Source: Styela clava (lineage: Eukaryota > Chordata > Ascidiacea > Stolidobranchia > Styelidae). From it: a stretch of 64,000 nt of DNA. The translations under genes were made by a program, and so were the position numbers. The notes beneath the pieces are model-generated. The model saw only the letters and a list, made by a program, of their open reading frames with translations. It was not told where the DNA came from and made no database searches. Position 1 is the stretch's first letter. Each line of letters starts with the position of its first letter. The stretch lies in contig NC_135250.1 of NCBI RefSeq assembly GCF_964204865.1, positions 11,036,001 to 11,100,000 of the forward strand, in the 5' to 3' direction. Below, one piece after another: positions 60,801 to 64,000 of this stretch.

Positions 60801-61430
60801 CTCTAAAGCATTAGTGTGCGACAGGTATAGAAGGCATTTAGGGTTTAATCCAATACTGATACTACTAATTTATGAACTTTATTTTTGAGTATTTCATTTG
60901 AATTCATGAGATTAATCGTTTCCAGTTAGTCTTCATACTCTTACCTGCGGTAGAGCAAAATCCCCACTTACAGCAGCGCCTTTGCCTCCTTGGGGGCCAC
61001 TTCCACTCGCTCCGAAAGCTTGAAATCTGCAGGAAAAATTAAAAATCTACCTTATCGAAAAATAAATCTGTTTGTATATCATAGAACTTACATCAGTCTA
61101 TTATTAACTAATGAAGAACCCAACTTCACATCTTGAAAATATTGTACAAAGCATTTGCAGACAAGTGAACTAAAATTGGGCATTGGTATCACCATACCTG
61201 TAAACGCCTGGAAATGGTATCGTTGCATGCTGAATTCCATTTACAGCCACAATAGAAAACAGACCGGTGACGAAAGGCCCATATTCAGTATTACATTGCT
61301 CTTGTGTAGGCCCCGTGCGCCCTGTTGCTCCGCAATTTGTAATCTTCATTACAGGAGACGTTTGGCAGAGCGAGAAGTCAATGAAATAAGACGATACCAC
61401 CAGAAAAATAATTATGATGGGACATTCCAT
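54822..61430 (-). CDS. Membrane-anchored glycine-rich / ZP-domain protein
   Basis: 15 minus-strand exons: 61198-61430, 60945-61026, 60015-60111, 59645-59803, 59067-59279, 58758-58850, 58299-58361, 58098-58197, 57866-58028, 57659-57765, 57052-57182, 56473-56563, 55738-55903, 55270-55429, 54822-55006. They sum to 2043 nt (680 aa plus stop), all in phase. The start at 61430 gives a clean signal peptide (MECPIIIIFLVV, cleavage near LCQ). Order: ALK/LTK-type glycine-rich region, ZP-N, ZP-C, furin site (RQKR), transmembrane helix and a short cytoplasmic tail. ZP domains polymerise into extracellular filaments, for example egg coats. The combination suggests a cell-surface or egg-coat component. The biological role is inferred; there is no kinase domain, so it is not an ALK receptor. 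The exon 6 donor (G|GTTTGA) is weak but supported by the protein pattern GGGSYNSG/NQ. Confidence 0.85.
55270..58197 (-). other. ZP domain and furin-site exon (exons 8-14)
   Basis: ZP-N (exons 8-10) has four cysteines: TLCSSHSF, STCKSRSN, DECGTTVSL, PITCSYSV. ZP-C (exons 11-14) has six: NNCFASSS, NGCIIDST, FIHCQALLCN, SICKQ, GCQRQ. The characteristic RRFFFKVFDFSSSN then VFIHCQALLCN is present. The furin consensus RQKR follows the last ZP cysteine, where ZP proteins are normally cleaved. The exon 14 acceptor is a NAGNAG (TAGCAG), so the codon before GCQRQKR may be included or skipped. Confidence 0.87.
57769..57807. repeat. (AT)n microsatellite at a splice acceptor
   Basis: About 39 bp of AT dinucleotides. 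On the gene's strand it runs almost directly into the TTTCAG acceptor of exon 10 (exon start 57765), taking the place of a normal polypyrimidine tract. Confidence 0.9.
58299..61430 (-). other. Signal peptide and ALK/LTK-like glycine-rich region (exons 1-7)
   Basis: Residues 24 to about 313. Recognisable matches to the glycine-rich region of ALK-family receptors: ITNCGATGRTGPTQEQCN (ALK: TCGASGPHGPTQAQCN), FQAFGASGSGPQGGKG, IKILVAQQGE (ALK: ILVGQQGE), MLVAGGG, AGGGGAGF, FGGGGYA, GGGGYSGGGG and GGGGSYNSG. In ALK/LTK this region forms the glycine-helix fold that binds cytokine-like ligands. ALK homology at this level concerns the fold only. Confidence 0.8.
60160..60693. mobile_element. hAT-like MITE in intron 2 of the ZP gene
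   Basis: Ends CAGCGGTTCCCAATAG and AGTTTGGGAAACACTA are imperfect inverted repeats. Flanking 8-mers CCTTGTGC and CCCTATGT match at five positions. Subterminal GCGCCG motifs occur at both ends (AGTTGCGCCGCGAAAA and GGTGCGCCGTGAGTT). Confidence 0.6.
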
Positions 61431-61701
61431 ACTATAATTGTTACGTGATTTTCTGTTCAAAACCAACTACTAGAGCACGTGCAATTTTGTCTGCAGGAAG
61501 GTTTCGGCGTTATAAAATTTTCTTTTTGTTTAGATATATATACCTACGATTGAATACATGGAATAGAATATGGCTATTATAACTATCATCTGTCATTACT
61601 CGCAATTGAGGCAAGACAAGCTCGTTTATTGAATTAATTTAAAATATCATTTAAGTTGATTATTGCTCATAAATATGCAAGTATAACCCTGATGCTACAG
61701 G

Positions 61702-61889
61702 GGTACTCCCGTAGTATGTGAACCAAAATGGCGGACACCGGAACGTAGTATGTGAACCAGGTTAGGCTTAGGCCATAATTTTTTAGACTAGCCAGGGGAC
61801 TCCTTTAGTATTTGTATCTTAAATCCTAACCTGGTACACATACTACGTTGCGGTGGCCGACATATTGGTTCACATACTACGGGAATACC
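61702..61889. mobile_element. Fold-back MITE, family M1 (second copy)
   Basis: Inverted ends GGTACTCCCGTAGTATGTG and CACATACTACGGGAATACC, with AACCAAAATGGCGGACACCG inside. The inner GTAGTATGTGAACCAGGTTA is mirrored by AACCTGGTACACATACTAC. It is a relative of 22903-23141, upstream of the ZP-gene start. Confidence 0.85.
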
Positions 61890-64000
61890 GGCATGACCTT
61901 AACGAAACCAAAACTCCTCTCTTCTGCTAAAAAAACTTATTCGAACGATTTAGCTCAAAACGAAGTTCAAGGTGAACAGTCAATTATGTTCTTGCAGCTA
62001 CTATTTAAAGCAGTCAGATTTTACGAGAATCATATATTGTACGAAAAATACTTTCAGATACTATTAATCTTTATTGTACTCTATTTCAAAACTGTTTGTT
62101 CAGGCAACGCTGAAGAGCCTAATGATTTCTTATCCATCTGTAGATATACACATACCTTGATATATTTGTAGGATTCCAAAACATAACTTTCTCCATATAA
62201 GAGTCCGGTTATCGATAGAGAACAAAACATTTTTGTGGGTTTGTTGGTTTTGCACTACCCGGATACGGTACATAAGCTCTTGAAAGGGGGTTATAAATTA
62301 CTTGGGATTTATACGTAAATCATTTATTTTCTATTGAATATAGTTTGCCCACTGTATGAAAATGACCGACCGAGTACTCGATCAATCTGTGGCCCTTACT
62401 CTACAAAGGATATTTCATATCATAAGAAAAGAAGAAATCATTATGATTATTTTGTGATAACCTAGCGAACTTTATTTCATGCTAGCTGCACAATTTTGTT
62501 CATAGTCAATTTCGATTGTCTTCTCATCGATAAGATTTTCAATTTTTATTTTCTGAAGTGTCATTCATTTTAGAAGTGCTTTTTCGGATCATTTTCTGTG
62601 TTGCCCGAATAGTGAAAATAAATAAGTGATATAACAAAATATTCATATTTTAAAATGTTCAATAAATTATATCATACACTTTCTTGCAGGGAAAACATTG
62701 TGCTCCTGAGAGCGAAAATATTATTAACCATTTCAGATTCTCTCAATTTATCGAAATGACTCAGTGACCCTTCAACTTCAGACGGCTTGTCTGCTCATGG
62801 TTTCAGCCGCGAATTATTTGTAATTTGCTTTGAGGAAGAGAAAAACAACTAAACGTTGTGAAGCACTGCTCAAGAGTGCAAGACATCCAGTGTCTGTTTG
62901 ATATTTGAAATGTGTTGATGTGTAGAAACAAAGTAATTTATATACTTCCCAAATTTTCTTTTATTAGTTTTAGAGATGCACTTCACACACACGTTTCGTG
63001 AAAAAGGATTTATGGAATCCACGTTGATTTAAACTTACTGATGTATTTTTAAAGCATTTGCTTTGGATTGCGTTATGGAAATTTTATCCAAACTTCTAAC
63101 TCGACCCCTTTTAACATCCAATGCATCCGCTGGACAAGCATATGCAATTAAACTACTACAGAGTCATAATTTGGATGACCGAGGTCAATTTCATTCGGTC
63201 ATGCACTTTTCAATTACTTAACTTCGTGGTAGGTTTCTGGCTGTACTAGCAGTGTATGTGGCCGTGAAGTGATAACGATGTGAAATCTGTAGGGGATTCA
63301 ATTCTACTTGTATGTTATAGTTAAACTTTGAACTGTTGATACGCTAAAGAAGGTTGACTTATCAGCCCACACAAAATATATACATGATTGTTGAGACTTC
63401 TATGATCAATTGGTGGCTATATTTATCAAATTCAAATGATAATTTATTATTTTGCAAAAAAAAAAACATTTTTTATTAATTACTGAGAGACTGCTTGACT
63501 GCTAATACCAACTTTTATCTCTCAGGAATTTACAAAATTTATAAATTCACGTTCTTTATTACTTTTCATGTTGTTGTCTTTTAGATAGCACAAAAGAATA
63601 CTAATTATACTGGGACAGAGTATGCATCCTTGGCAATTAATTAACGTACACAAACATTCAGTGTGTAAATTGTTCATTTTGTGGAGTTAATTGTGTGGTT
63701 GATGCGCAATAATTTTTGTTTTTTCAATGTACATTCAATTGAAAAAACAATGATGCAGTGCGTTCACTTACAAACATCTTTTTCGAGCTTCCGATTGTGT
63801 TTCGAACTTGATAAACAATCCAATACGTGCATCGTTTTTATGAATCACTATTTTGATTCAATTTCTCTCAATTTGTATAATCTCGTAGCGCAGTTAAAAT
63901 TTGACTTGACCATGAATGTTATTAGTCACAATTGGTTGACATTCAAGCTAGTCCAATCCACAGATTACAACATTCGATGAAAAGTAGCAGCAAATTACAT
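61890..64000. other. Intergenic DNA at the right end
   Basis: AT-rich sequence with short unrelated open frames. I see no homology-bearing exon, RNA gene or strong promoter signal. It probably includes upstream regulatory DNA of the minus-strand ZP gene. Confidence 0.5.

Noticed and set aside
61170..61448. 97-codon plus-strand frame
   Set aside because: Antisense to exon 1 of the ZP gene, which has a signal peptide and ALK-type motif.
1..64000. CRISPR arrays, bacterial operons, rRNA genes
   Set aside because: None seen; the window is eukaryotic nuclear DNA with spliceosomal introns throughout.

Overview
The window is AT-rich invertebrate nuclear DNA: intron-rich protein genes with GT-AG splicing, and many tRNA-derived SINE-like repeats, hAT-type DNA transposons and fold-back MITEs. 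I infer a tunicate, probably an ascidian. The grounds are deuterostome-like COPA and Deltex sequences, secreted peptide precursors laid out like ascidian antimicrobial-peptide precursors, and a ZP-domain membrane protein. No species can be named from the sequence alone.

Layout. (1) 67-18890, plus strand: COPA (coatomer subunit alpha), 22 exons; only the first coding exon lies upstream of the window. An extra phase-compatible exon at 4316-4428 looks like a mutually exclusive alternative to the exon at 5067-5182. (2) 18891-36430: a repeat-rich interval with three minus-strand small secreted cationic peptide genes. One is an exon at 22224-22382. The other two are paralogues at 25793-26915 and 31158-32763, carried on a direct segmental duplication (about 23963-29935 and 30714-34675). 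The second encodes a signal peptide, an Arg/Trp repeat (five RRRTW units) and an acidic tail. The first has lost the acidic frame and about 99 nt just upstream of its ATG. (3) 36473-51967, plus strand: an 18-exon Deltex-family E3 ubiquitin ligase predicted at 1019 aa. Its order is RRM-like domain, three degenerate Deltex C-terminal (DTC) repeats, RING, canonical DTC. All four DTC units share the same intron phases. (4) 54822-61430, minus strand: a 15-exon, 680-aa membrane protein with a signal peptide, an ALK/LTK-type glycine-rich region, a complete ZP domain with 10 cysteines, a furin site, a transmembrane helix and a short tail. It is convergent with the Deltex-type gene. (5) 61431-64000: intergenic, one MITE.

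How the parts relate. COPA is a housekeeping vesicle-coat gene. The secreted cationic peptides beside a DTX3L-like ligase (a family with antiviral and ADP-ribose-linked roles in vertebrates) could form an immune-related neighbourhood; that is inference. A truncated copy of the ligase gene (intron 2 to exon 3) lies between the two peptide paralogues, so the duplications involved both loci. Coordinates were worked out by hand from splice signals and phase. For the three large genes the exon lengths sum to whole codons, which supports the models.
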